Part shown: positions 46,701 through 57,369 of the stretch, in pieces
How positions within the stretch are numbered: the stretch's first letter is position 1
Layout: each line of letters begins with the position of its first letter
NCBI GenBank assembly: GCA_023935145.1
Contig: CM043700.1
Span: 38,048,620 to 38,112,619 of the forward strand
DNA length: 64,000 nt
Direction of reading: 5' to 3'
DNA from: Bretschneidera sinensis
Taxonomy: Eukaryota > Streptophyta > Magnoliopsida > Brassicales > Akaniaceae
Notes under the pieces: model-generated
What the model was told of the DNA's origin: nothing
Database searches by the model: none
What the model saw: the letters and a program-made list of their open reading frames with translations, nothing else
Position numbers and translations under genes: made by a program

Positions 46701-49700
46701 GAAAGAAACAGAAAGAAGAAGACAGAGTCAACTAATCACAAACCCTATATATGAGAAAATATTTGAAAACGAAATGGAAGAAAAACTAGGAAAATAAAAA
46801 TAGAAAAAATGAACCAAAGGAAGAGCAACAGTAGACTCTCAGAAAAACTGAACAGGTTAAAATATTTAAAAATATAGAGAAAATTAAGGGATAATCGCAA
46901 AAAAGGAATCTGTTCTCAAATTTTATAAACAAAAAAAAAGCTTCGGGGGTAGTTCAACAGTAAAACCTGCTAAAATGAGGAAAAACAAAACCAGAAATCG
47001 TAATACAAATTTCGCAAACGCAAATCGAAAAGGAGAATCTGCATTTCAAGTGGGAGTAAAAAAAACACAAACGACAATGCATTCAACTAAAAAAGGGGAG
47101 AAATACCCCAGAAAGGTCCACTGCTAATAACAATAATCTGTTATAGTTGAGAAAATAAAGAAAATAAAAAAAGGGATAGAATCAATTAACGCTAACAAAA
47201 ACAATATCAAATACATTTTTTTTGCCAAAACAAAATCAAATACATAAAACATTGGAGTAAATATATGAGTTGGGATTTTACCTCTAAATCCAACTACTCA
47301 ATTTTAGACAAAAAAACACAACCATCACAGTTTAATAGGCAAACAAACAAGTATCAAGAACACAAAAATTTATGTGGTTCAACAACCTCCTTACCTACAT
47401 CCACCAATCAATCCCATCGGTTTATTAATCTTCAATTATAACTTTAGGATGAACAAAGTTGCTAAACTATCGCAACCTCACAACCTGAAAGCTCCAATAC
47501 ACCCAAAGTTTTCAACCTAGCTCTAATTGTAGGCTCTCTACTTGACAACTTAAAACCCCAATATACCCAAAACTCTCATCCTAGCTGTTGAGATATCCAC
47601 TTGCGAGTCATCCCATATCAAAAAGAAATAAAAAAATAAGAGTTATATACATGGTTTGGGCTCAAAGACTCACGAGCTTAAGCTTTTGAGTCATATTGGT
47701 GTCCATCAATGTATATCAAGCTCATGTCTGTGTAATCTTTCATCGTGTGAAGTACTCTCAAAATTAACAAGTGGTATCAAAGTCGGGTTCGAGTTGGTCA
47801 CGATCGTGTAATTCACGATGTTGCCCCATGGTTGAGTCTATGGATGAGAAGCGTTTGTGTGCCCATAGTTTCTGCTCTGTGAGGACTCCCATGGTTAAGT
47901 TTGGTTTGACTACTCTTGTTAATCATAGAGTGACCGATGGTTCTATTCAAGGGGAAGTTTGGTATATAACTCACACGTGATGGGGAGATTTGTTAGGATA
48001 TCCATGTACGAGTTATCCCACATCAGAAAGAAATAAAAAATAAGGGTGAATTATATACATGGTTTGGGCCCAAGACTTAAGAGCTTAAGATTTTGAGTCA
48101 TATTGGTACCTATTCATGTATATCAAGCTCGTGTTCGTGTGATCTCTCATCGTATGAAGTAGTCTCAAACGTAAACCCCTTTGATTTATAATGTGTATTG
48201 GAATTATGAGTGTAGACTACTACTAGTTTTATTAGAACAAGCAACCATCCAATAAGAAACTACTACTACTTCTACTAGAATAAACAACTACAAAATAGGA
48301 AACCACTTTTTCCAAACCAATTAGAAGTCCTCCTTGTGAGGATTTGAACCAAAATCCAAATCCCAACAAATATTCACACTAGCTCAAATTCTCCACCTCA
48401 TCATCAAATTTGACTTTTTTCTTTGGTTAGAGTGATCTTTCTTCTCGGTCTTCCCATTTCATCTGTTTACTTCTCGAAGCAATCATCCTCTCATTGTTTG
48501 GCTCATCTTTTGATATAGTCACAAACAATTCTTCAACCTTAAACACACATGTTCTCTTCAACTTATCTCTTGGGAACTTTCTCATCCATCCAAACTTCTT
48601 CCATCATATTTTGTAGTTCTGATGAGGACACGGCTAACAAATGACATCTTCCTATTCAAGTTCCAATTGGACCAGTTACAAGGGCTCGAGCTAAAAGGTT
48701 CAAGGAAACTCTCAATGGGCTGATTCAACACATTTAGGCTAAGAACCATCTTTGGGGGCCCAAGGATGATGTCATACGTGATCCAGAAGGATGAGTTTCC
48801 ATAATTCAAGCTTTGGAATAATCCAGCAACTCAAGATGGTGAATTAAAATCTTAGTTTCCCAAAATTGGAGACTTACTCGTTTTGGTTGGCTCATCAAGG
48901 AAAATGGCATGCCACAATTTTACTTATTACCTTTTTTTTTAATTGTTTCCTTATTAATTTAATTACTGAATTATAAGGCTTGCATGCCAAATTGGGTACT
49001 TTCCTTATTTGGATTTTAGGTTACCAGAATTCTATTTAGGTTTATTTCCTATTCCATAGTTTCCCTTTTTCTAATTGGTTACGAATTCTCATGTATTTAA
49101 ACAGCCATTGGCTTTTTGGAATAAGACAATTCAGATTTGATTCATATTTTTTGAGAGAAAATTCTCTTTGGTTCTTTTAGAACTTCTGAACTTATCGGAG
49201 TTTCCGTGGTGTTCATCTTCGACTTATCAATCAATCAATCCTTCCATAATTGATTGTGGTGTCTTTATTATACCAAGGTTCTTGCTTCAATATAAGCAAC
49301 GGATCGCGGTCTCAATCTTCATTATACCAAGGTTTTTGCTTCAATATAAGCAACGGGTCGCAGTCTAACATAAATCTGCTCCTAAACGATCTTGGAAGTC
49401 TTCTTGATCCATCAACTTCTTAGTTCTTGGCGTTGATCATATCATCTTCAATCGTCTTGCAGAGCCCTTATCACGTCAACATATCTTTGACGAAACTTTT
49501 CCAAAGAGATAAATCATTAATCTCTCCATCAAATAACTCAATATCAATTTTGCTTATTTTTAGTGTTTTTGTTATCACAGCCACAACTCTAGTACCATTT
49601 GTTGAGATTTTACCTCTAAAATCCAACTACTCAAATTTTAGCAAAAAACACAACCACAACAATTAAATAGGCAAAACACAACAATTTATGTGGTTCGACG

Positions 49701-50296
49701 ACCTCTTTGCCTACGTCCACCAACAAACCTCACCGGTTTATTAATTTTCAATTACAACTATAGTAAGAGCAAAACCGTTAAACTCTCGCAATCTCAAAAC
49801 CCAAAAGTCTCAATATATCCAAAATTTTCAAACTAGTGTTTTCCTTACTTGACCATCCAAAGCCCCTGTATCTATTTAGTAGTAAACACGTCTGGTTTAC
49901 AATGTGTATTTGAATGATGAGTGTCTCAAACTTTCTTCAGGATCCTTTGTAAGAGAGGATATTTTCCATACATTAATAGTAAAAGAACAAATAATAGACT
50001 ACAACTACTATTAGAACAAGCACACATCCAAAAAGAAATTCCTAGAACATGCAACTAGAATAAAAAACTGCAAAATAAAAACATGTTTCCCAAACCAATT
50101 AAAAGTCAGGTTGTGGAGATTTGAGCCAAAATCTGTATACATACACCTACACATACACAGATGCAAGAACAGAAATAGGTCGTATTGAAGAGACCTTGAA
50201 GAGGAAGGAGAAGTTGGGATCGTCGCAGCCACCCTCGGGTTGTAGGTCGGTGAGGTTCTCGAGGTCGGCGGTGATCATCAGCATGTAGTTCACCAT
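43704..50296 (-). CDS. CXXC motif-containing zinc-binding protein (UPF0587 / C1orf123 family)
   Basis: Four exons on the minus strand, 50296-50195, 46305-46198, 45204-45037 and 43826-43704, join in phase 0 throughout to 166 residues, the normal family length. Two CXXC pairs, CGRC (residues 37-40) and CKFC (71-74), form the zinc site. Other family landmarks are ITADLENLTDLQPEGGCDDP near the N-terminus, KETYVTLNETVPIPGSKGTS, GRGRPLT, APLMVFDCRGYEPV and KFEGIDLSGGDFAEYDEKGE near the end. The family is widespread in eukaryotes, small and presumably cytosolic, and its molecular role is poorly defined. Intron 1 is 3.9 kb because it contains a nest of retroelements. The coding frame is intact and splice sites are canonical. 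Confidence 0.94.
47586..48170 (+). mobile_element. TRIM (miniature terminal-repeat retrotransposon)
   Basis: Two direct repeats of about 180 bp, 47586-47769 and 47991-48170, both begin TGTT-GGATATCCA or TGTTGAGATATCCA and share ATCCCA-ATCA-AAAGAAATAAA and TATACATGGTTTGGGC. Directly after the first, a primer-binding site TGGTATCAAAG (47772) matches initiator Met tRNA, and a purine tract GATGGGGAGATT lies immediately before the second. The interior is only about 220 bp with no retroviral-type ORF. These are the defining features of plant TRIMs. It is inserted in the left LTR of the copia derivative; the end of the second LTR is slightly eroded. Confidence 0.85.
48620..49370 (+). mobile_element. 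Ty3/gypsy 3' fragment (end of polyprotein plus LTR) nested in the copia derivative
   Basis: The start reads, on the plus strand, IQVPIGPVTRARAKRFKETL then NGLIQHI and a stop, closely resembling the C-terminal end of plant gypsy polyproteins. It is followed by about 500 bp with LTR character: TATTTAAACAGCC (about 49095) as promoter, a GAGAGAAAATTCTCT inverted motif, and an end at GTCTAACA (49370). A 54-bp segment (TTATACCAAGGTT-TTGCTTC...AAGCAACGG-TCGC) is duplicated in tandem at 49268-49370. No 5' part is present. Confidence 0.7.
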
Positions 50297-51180
50297 TTTC
50301 GCTTTTTTTTTCTTTTTCCCTTTATGCAATTGAGCGTCAATTTCAACCTTTCTATTTCTCACCTTTATGATAATTCTGACTCTTTCGTTTTTACTGAGTT
50401 CGAGTGCCGACGGAAGAGAGAATTCTCTGGGCTCGGCGAATATATTATTTGCCAGCGTGGTGATAGCTTACCAGTTATGTTATGCCACGCGGTATTTGAA
50501 TTTTATTTTTAAAGGGTACATGCAAAAAAAGAATTGATGCTGATGAATGTTTCATTAAGTTAAAACCGGGGAAATAATTAATATGTAAATCGAATAAATA
50601 ATTTATAAATAATTAAATTATTTCAAAAATTTATCATACTAGTCCAACTCGAAAGACAATCAGTAATTAAGTGTTTCATTTAGATGATAACTATTTTTAT
50701 TTTAATCTTTATAGGTATATTTTTTCTCTAATATAAAAAAAATAGTAATTAAAAAAACATTTGATCTTTTTCAATCATAAAACTTGACATAAAATGGAGA
50801 AAAAAATTATCCTCGATTTATAGAACATAATTTTGAAATAGATTGATGATACTGTTAATTTAAAAAATATGATAAATTACCTTTAGATTTAACAAGTTAA
50901 AAAAATTATTGAATCACTCTTTTCAGTGTGCAGTTTCTTCTCTTTCCCTCTCTATGGTCGATCCACCAGTACTCTTCATTGTCTCCTCTCTTTCACTTCT
51001 CTCCACTTCTCTCCATCTCTCTTTCCATGGTAACAGTATGAGTGCTAATAGAGTAACCATTTCGTATTAAAATCACATAAAAATCTCAAAAAAAAAAAAA
51101 TTGAACTCATTTAATCATCGTATCAGAATTTTATAATATTGTAGGTCTTTAAACTTTTCGATGCTCCCATACGGTTGATC
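50297..51180. other. Intergenic DNA, promoter region of the zinc-binding protein gene
   Basis: Nearest to the gene (minus strand) a poly-A/T run at 50307-50322 lies in the leader. Further out the DNA is AT-rich with no supported gene. Confidence 0.4.
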
Positions 51181-51500
51181 TAAGATTGTCATTAAGGATG
51201 GAATTGAATCAAACTGAGTTTGAGTTGAGATTAACTCGAGTTCGACTCGTGAGTAAAAATTTTATTTGAATCAAGTTAAAAAAATTCAAGTTCGAGTTCA
51301 ACTCGTTTAATGAAACTTAGGTTCAAGCTCGAACTGAACTTTTTGAAATAAAATAAATATATATTTTTTTAATAATATATAATATATATTTAATCTATTA
51401 ATTAAATAAAACTAACTCAAAAGCCAAACAATCCAAATTTGATATTACTCATAATTGGTTAAATAAATTAAACGAATCAGACTCAACTCAAATTTGATTT
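51181..51500. repeat. Second TCGAG/TTCGA-rich degenerate repeat
   Basis: Words such as AACTCGAGTTCGACTCGTGAG, CAAGTTCGAGTTCAACTCG and CAAGCTCGAACTGAAC resemble the tandem repeat at 42155-42492. This points to a dispersed element family, here a single diverged copy. Confidence 0.5.
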
Positions 51501-53769
51501 AATTGAATTCTTAATAGAACATTTGGACTTAATTTCACTCTTAATTACAACATTAAAAAAAACAAAAACAATGAGTCGGTTGGTGTAGTTGGTAAAAAAA
51601 TAGTCTATTTGTGAAAAGAGTGAATTAATTAAGGACGAAGAAATCCGCACTGTTTTTTTAATCATGACTGACAAACATAAATATCACTTTTTTACCAACA
51701 ACCTCATTGAGATCGTGAGGTGGAAAGAGAGGAGGTCAGGACGGAGAAAAGATTAAAGAGAAAAACTAACTTTCATTATTCAATTAAATATAAACGAGTG
51801 TAATTTTGTTAATTTATGTGAAGGTTCTTTGTAACTTGTAAGGTATTTTTGAGAAGGTTTATTCAGATGCAAGTGGATACCGAAATAAATATCACTTTTT
51901 TTTAATTAAAACAAGAAAAAAAAATCATCTATATGTTTTTATTTTTTTCTGTTTGTTTTTCTCTTTTGTTAAACACTTTAAACATATAAAATTAACAATA
52001 ACTTTCTTAAATTTAGTGTGGATGGCTTTCTTTGAATCTGCTCATAAAATAAATTTAATACTATGCTTGCAATTTTTTTCATAAAATCACTGTTGACAAA
52101 AAAATGATAATAACTTATTAAAATGTCATTTGCTATTTCATATTTTGACACAATCGGATGGGTCTTAAATTTCAATCCCTACTTTACTATCTAACTATGT
52201 AAGTGAATTGGTGGAGGATGTGCCATTGACTGGCAATAGATTTTTTTTTTTTTTTTTTTGTCCCGAGTGGCAATAGATTAGGTATTACCTTCAAAATCAA
52301 ACGGGCAATAAATTTTCCTATAAAATAAAATTTAAATTTAAATTTTTCTATGTGCAAAGCTATGTCTTTCTCATATGTTGTCTATTGCACTATTTTTATT
52401 TCGAGTAAATTTTATTCTTAATTTTTTTAGTTTGTTTCGTATTTTTATTAAGTTTGTGGAGTTTAAAACATATTTTATTGAGTCTTTTAAATTTGATATT
52501 TTTTTCAATTAGGTCATTCATCAAAATAATTTTATTTCATTAACAAGTGATTCAAATGTGTATACTATATGTATAAAAGTTTTAAAATTAAAAGTTATTA
52601 AATTATGTTTAAAACATAAATTTATGATTAATGTAATAAATGATAAGTTGATGAAAATGTGTAAATAAAAAATAATGTGACTTATTTAATGAAACTATTT
52701 TGGACTTGTTGATATGTGAATAATCCTGCCGATAAAGAGATTACTTGTTATTTAAGGGTAGACTTTCAAATGCAAACGTAAACGGAAAGATAATTAAAAC
52801 TCTGCAGCTTTCTTTTGAGATTTTGTTGTATGATAATTTTCTCTACAGGAGTTAGCCAAAAATGCAAGTGATTGCTTTCAGTATTTTCATTGGCCTGGTG
52901 TTTGGTTCTCTTTCAAATTCCAAGTACTATTCAACAAATACGTATTGTAAAAAAGATTTTGTCTGTCTTATCGGATTTAGAATGCTTCCAATTACGATCA
53001 ATTTAGATGGCCAAGTCATTGGCATGCCCAAATTTGTACCATACCCAACTACTATCAGGTTAGGTTTAGCTATCGACAGCCGTACTGCTTGCCTGATAAG
53101 ATGACCAGTAGCAGCAAAGTTTCAGATTAGTGATTTCTTCAGACTTCAGCTAACAAGTGAAAATTGCATTTCATGAAAACGTCTCATTTCACATGTGCTA
53201 GTATTAGGAATTGATTGAAAATGGAATATTTGCATTTCAAAGTCTAACCGGATTGGAATAAGACAGGAAATGCCCTTGAGGTACATGGATACATGAGTAG
53301 GTTGGTTGGTCATGCCAGGCTTTGCCAATCTGAAGGTTTTGTGTTTATATTTGGCTAACTTTAATCTTTATTTTCATTCTTTTGCTCACTCCCTGGATGG
53401 ATAAATGACTCCTTTCAAAAACCCATTTCGGTTGAAATTTTTAAAATGTAAATGTTAAGGGGATGATTAGAAGTTGAATCATACAAATTATGTGCGTTTT
53501 TGAATCAGTTTCTCATGCTTGATTAGAAACCCGACATTATTTATTCATTGAAGGCATATAGCATACTCTATAGTAAGATTCTAAAATATTGCTTTCGATC
53601 ACATAGAACTCCCTAGAATTTCTCACAGTTCAAAGAGAAGAAAACCCAAATTAGAAGGTTGTTCTTACTTCATTTGTGATTTTTGCCTGAGGTGTTTTTG
53701 TAAGCATAGCAATTTTCAAGACTTAGTATCATATTGGGGAAGGGGATTTATTGAGTACCACAATAACAA
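51501..53769. other. AT-rich intergenic DNA upstream of the neprosin-like gene
   Basis: No supported gene. An 80-codon frame at 52862-53104 begins with a signal-peptide-like run but matches nothing I know. The segment GTTGGTGTAGTTGGTA at 51579 resembles a pol III A box but has no B box. Confidence 0.5.
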
Positions 53770-56262
53770 ATGGAAGAAAGATATTGTTCTCATGGGTTGG
53801 GATTTAAAGTGATGGTCACTCTATTGGGAGTAACACTTGTTGGTTATGGTTTTGTCAAGGGTGACTTAATCCCTAGGAAGAAGACACCGGGAGAAGGAAG
53901 GAAAATAAACCACCAGAAGAGGCATGCAGTGAAAAGCATTCAGGTATTACTTCTCATTCTTCAATGAAATTACTCTTTGGTTCTCACAAGTACTATAATT
54001 GAAATGCATGACTTTTACATGTTGTAAGAGAGAACCAAACTGCAATTGTGTTTTGAGTCCTTGTTCTCTTTTGTTTTGTTTTTGTTTCTGTTTCCTTTCT
54101 TTTTGTTGATATGAAGTCCTCATTCATAGGGCTGATCATACTTGTTATGATAGCATAGCTCAAGAACTTAGCTTGCTATTGTATGTGTTACCTTCAAAAA
54201 TTAGAAGTTTAGTTTCACTTGCAAACCAGTCAGGTTTACTCAGGTGCTCTTTTTAAAAGTCCCAACTATCATTTGCTTGCAGAGTGAGGATGGGGATATT
54301 ATCGATTGCATTGACATTTACAAGCAGCCAGCTTTAGATCATCCTGCTCTAAGGAATCATACCATCCAGGTATGTCTTATATTTCTTCTTTTATTGAAAA
54401 GCATTGTTGTGAGTTTAGTTTTAAATAATGAGTGATAATTTTACAGCATATTAATATCACTTAATTTATCCCTACTCAAAAACATTGGTTTTATTCAGAT
54501 GGCACCCAGTTTTGATCCAACCATGGAGTCAATGACAACGACAACAACAAAAACCAGAACACTGAAGAAAAGGAATGAACAATCGTCCATGACTGTGATA
54601 TCACAATTCTGGCAGAAAAGTGGAAGCTGTCCTAAGGGAACAATTCCTGTCAGAAGAATTCAGAATGAAGAACTACTTAAGTCAGATTCTGCAGAAGATT
54701 ATGGAAGGAAAAAGTCAGGCTTTTCTCAACCGGTTGCACAGCTTAATGACAGTGGAAAAGTGTACCTTCAAGAAAGAAATCACTCGGTATTCTCCACTTG
54801 TGCCATATCACCTGATTGCAAACTTTTCACGCTAGACTTTAATTGTTCAAGTATTTAGAAGTAAAACCACACTACATCAATTGCGCCTTTACATTTCTGA
54901 CTTGGTATTATGTTAGTCAGAAGGCAATATTAATTACACTAGGGTACCGTTATTCTGGAGTTAAAGGAGACATCAAAGTTTGGAACCCTAATGTCGAATC
55001 TGATGATGAGTACAGCACTTCTCAAGTTAGTCTCAAAAGTGGTCCTTATTATGACTATGAGAGCATTGAATCTGGATGGGCGGTCAGTAAAACAACTTTG
55101 AACCTCCACTCAATTATCTGTCCATTCTTCGAGTTACATCAATTGCTGATAGCCAATTTTGATTCTTTGAGTTGTCATTTACAGTTTCAGTCTATTAATC
55201 GAAAAGGTTTTTGTTCTTTTCAGGTTAATCCAAGCGTGTATGGGGACAGAAAAACTCGGTTATTTGTTTATTGGACTGTAAGCACAAATCATTGTTGCTA
55301 TCTCATGCTAATGAGTAATCAGGAACTTGGCTGGAGTGACTAAACAAATTCATTCTTTCTATCTCATGCTAATTATTGCTTACCATTTGCATAATCTAAA
55401 TTCAAATTAATATATGTTTTCTGCTTGAATTAGGCAGATGCATCAAAGACAACAGGTTGCTTTGATCTCATTTGTCCTGGTTTTGTTCAAACTAGCAGTG
55501 AAATTGCTCTTGGTGCAGCAATTTATCCTATCTCAGTCCTTTATGGGCTCCCCTATCAGATAACTCTTTACATCTTTCAGGTCAGGAAAAAATGGAACTT
55601 AAAATTGGTTCTTATTAATTAGTAGCATGAGATGGTGAAAGCGTCTAATTTTGTGATGCTGAATTTCTCTCTCGTTCTCTCTACTACTCAAAGTAGTTGA
55701 TATTAAGATACCAGCAAAAGATGAAAATTTCTTTCAATTATGTCTACAGACCAGAACTTGTTAAAAAAAGTTACTAAATGTTCATAAGAAAACTATTATT
55801 TAGTCTAGAATGAATTGAATCAATTGATTGTTGAGCTGTGTCATATTTTCTGATTTCATTTTATTTTATTTTGGAGTCCAGGATTCAAACACAAGCAATT
55901 GGTGGGTGCAGTATGGAGAGAAAATCAACATAGGTTACTGGCCACCTGACTTATTCAGTTTGTTACGTTACCATGCAGAATGCGCTGAGTGGGGAGGTGA
56001 AGTCTACAGCTCTAAGTTAGGGCAATCACCCCACACTGCAACAGAAATGGGTAATGGACATTTTCCTGATTATATTTCTGGCAATTCAGGTTCTGTGAAA
56101 AGAATACGAATACGTGACAATTCTCTTACCTTGAAGAGCCCAGAATGGGTTTATAATAATGTGGATGAGTACAACTGCTATGGTGTCACATATGTTGGAG
56201 ATTACATTGAAGATCCTGAATTCTATTATGGGGGCCCTGGTAAAAATCCCAGGTGCCCTTAA
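53770..56262 (+). CDS. Neprosin-family protein (Neprosin activation peptide plus neprosin domain; formerly DUF239), putative glutamate peptidase
   Basis: Seven exons, 53770-53943, 54283-54369, 54499-54786, 54921-55082, 55224-55277, 55434-55580 and 55882-56262, join in phase 0 to 430 residues. An N-terminal hydrophobic segment ([16 protein letters not shown]) is a signal peptide or anchor. The activation peptide region holds [20 protein letters not shown] and [14 protein letters not shown]. The neprosin domain includes [82 protein letters not shown] and [13 protein letters not shown] at the end. The two glutamates in IESGW (233) and AEWGGE (340) fit the positions of the catalytic pair described for Nepenthes neprosin, a secreted prolyl endopeptidase. 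Whether this paralogue is active is unknown. A damaged tandem copy follows. Confidence 0.92.
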
Positions 56263-56397
56263 GGACTGTTGATGGCTGCTAGAATGATTACTGTTAAATA
56301 CTTTCTCCCTGTGGTAGGGATTGTGAGGTATCAATATACTAGTAGTGAAAGTGTGTTCTGGTGAGAGCATCCCTTGAATCAATGTTATTCTGAGACT

Positions 56398-56403
56398 AAT
56401 AAA
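56398..56403 (+). terminator. Polyadenylation signal of the neprosin-like gene
   Basis: AATAAA lies 136 bases after the stop codon in a T-rich context, a standard position for a plant polyadenylation signal. Confidence 0.5.
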
Positions 56404-57324
56404 TGTAATAGGCTTAATTTAATTAGCACTTTCAACTTCTTTATTTAACTTGCGAAAGTTTGTATATGCTTGAGCAATCTGCTCCTGGTTACCTGAACCT
56501 AGTTGATAAGATTTGAGAAAGACTAATCACATATGTAACAGATGCTTCTATAGGACTGCGATTGAAAACTAGAGAACTCATCAGTTTTTGTTATTCAAAA
56601 GTTTGAAGAGCACCTAGGGTTCAAAAACTGGAAGCACAAAGTATATTGCTTTTGACAGATGAAACAGACCACTTCAATTTTTATAGTTATAATTAAATTT
56701 TCATCCCGAAGGTTGCATAATGCGAAAGTGTTTTTAGAGTTTTCAACTTATATAGTATTGAAACTTTTGACTGCAATACTTTTTGTGATTTTCAACTCAA
56801 CTAATGTGCTTTTAGAATTAGCAGTTTTTTAGGAGATTGGTTGAGCAGTTTTTCTTCTTTGCTCTGCCTTGTAATCTCCTGGATAAGGATGGCTAATTAT
56901 GGATGAAATCTTCCTAGATTTTCCATTAGTCCACCATTCGGGAGTAATTCTGAAATGTAAAGTACTTGTATGGGAAACCATGTAAGTCCAGCTGGGATTG
57001 GTTGTCCATATAAGACAGCTATATTTTTCATGTTAAGAGCATTAATAATTGCAGTATTAGTTGATTGGCTGTGTTAATTAATTATGTTACTGTCTATTCA
57101 CAAATAATCGGAGCAGAAGTAGAACATTTTAAAGAAAGATTGACTTCCATATGATTTCCATGCTCTAAGAATGTTACAAGCAATATTATTAATCATGCTG
57201 CTCTGTTTACTATATAACTCTGAGATAATCCCATTTGTAGAAAATCATTAAGGCTTATGCTTTCTCCACATTAAACAGATTTGTTTCTGTTTATCACTGT
57301 TGCCGTGCTAATTTCTCTGTTTTT
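56404..57324. other. Spacer between the two neprosin copies
   Basis: No gene is supported. It must contain the former promoter of the second copy. Confidence 0.5.
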
Positions 57325-57337
57325 TGTGTGTGTGTGT

Positions 57338-57369
<32 letters not shown>
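57325..57369 (+). repeat. (TG)n-(GA)n compound microsatellite
   Basis: About twelve TG units run into about nine GA units, ending at the first ATG of the neprosin pseudogene. It would lie in the 5' leader of that gene. Confidence 0.95.

Larger units (their letters stand above)
47269..50132 (-). mobile_element. Deleted copia-type LTR retrotransposon in intron 1 of the zinc-binding protein gene
   Basis: Two related sequences, 47269-48368 (interrupted by a TRIM) and 49600-50132, start TTG-GATTTTACCTCTAAA-TCC. The left one ends AAATCCCAACA; the right one lacks the last dozen bases. Without the TRIM the left copy is about 515 bp, close to the right at 533 bp, so they are a pair of LTRs. Read on the minus strand, a primer-binding site TGGTACTAGAGT (49597-49586) lies just inside the right LTR and a short gag-like segment follows (KIDIELFDGEINDLSLWKSF, about 49555-49496) before stops. 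Polymerase is absent. The right LTR ends about 60 bases from exon 1. Confidence 0.75.

Noticed and set aside
47771..47980. 69-codon frame as a TRIM-encoded protein
   Set aside because: It starts inside the element interior, overlaps the primer-binding site and has no retroviral domain; TRIMs are non-coding.
51570..51620. tRNA or SINE at GTTGGTGTAGTTGGTA
   Set aside because: A-box-like match only, with no B box downstream.
52862..53104. 80-codon frame with signal-peptide-like start as an extra neprosin exon
   Set aside because: The neprosin gene already has a good first exon at 53770 in phase, and this frame lacks family motifs and a donor site.
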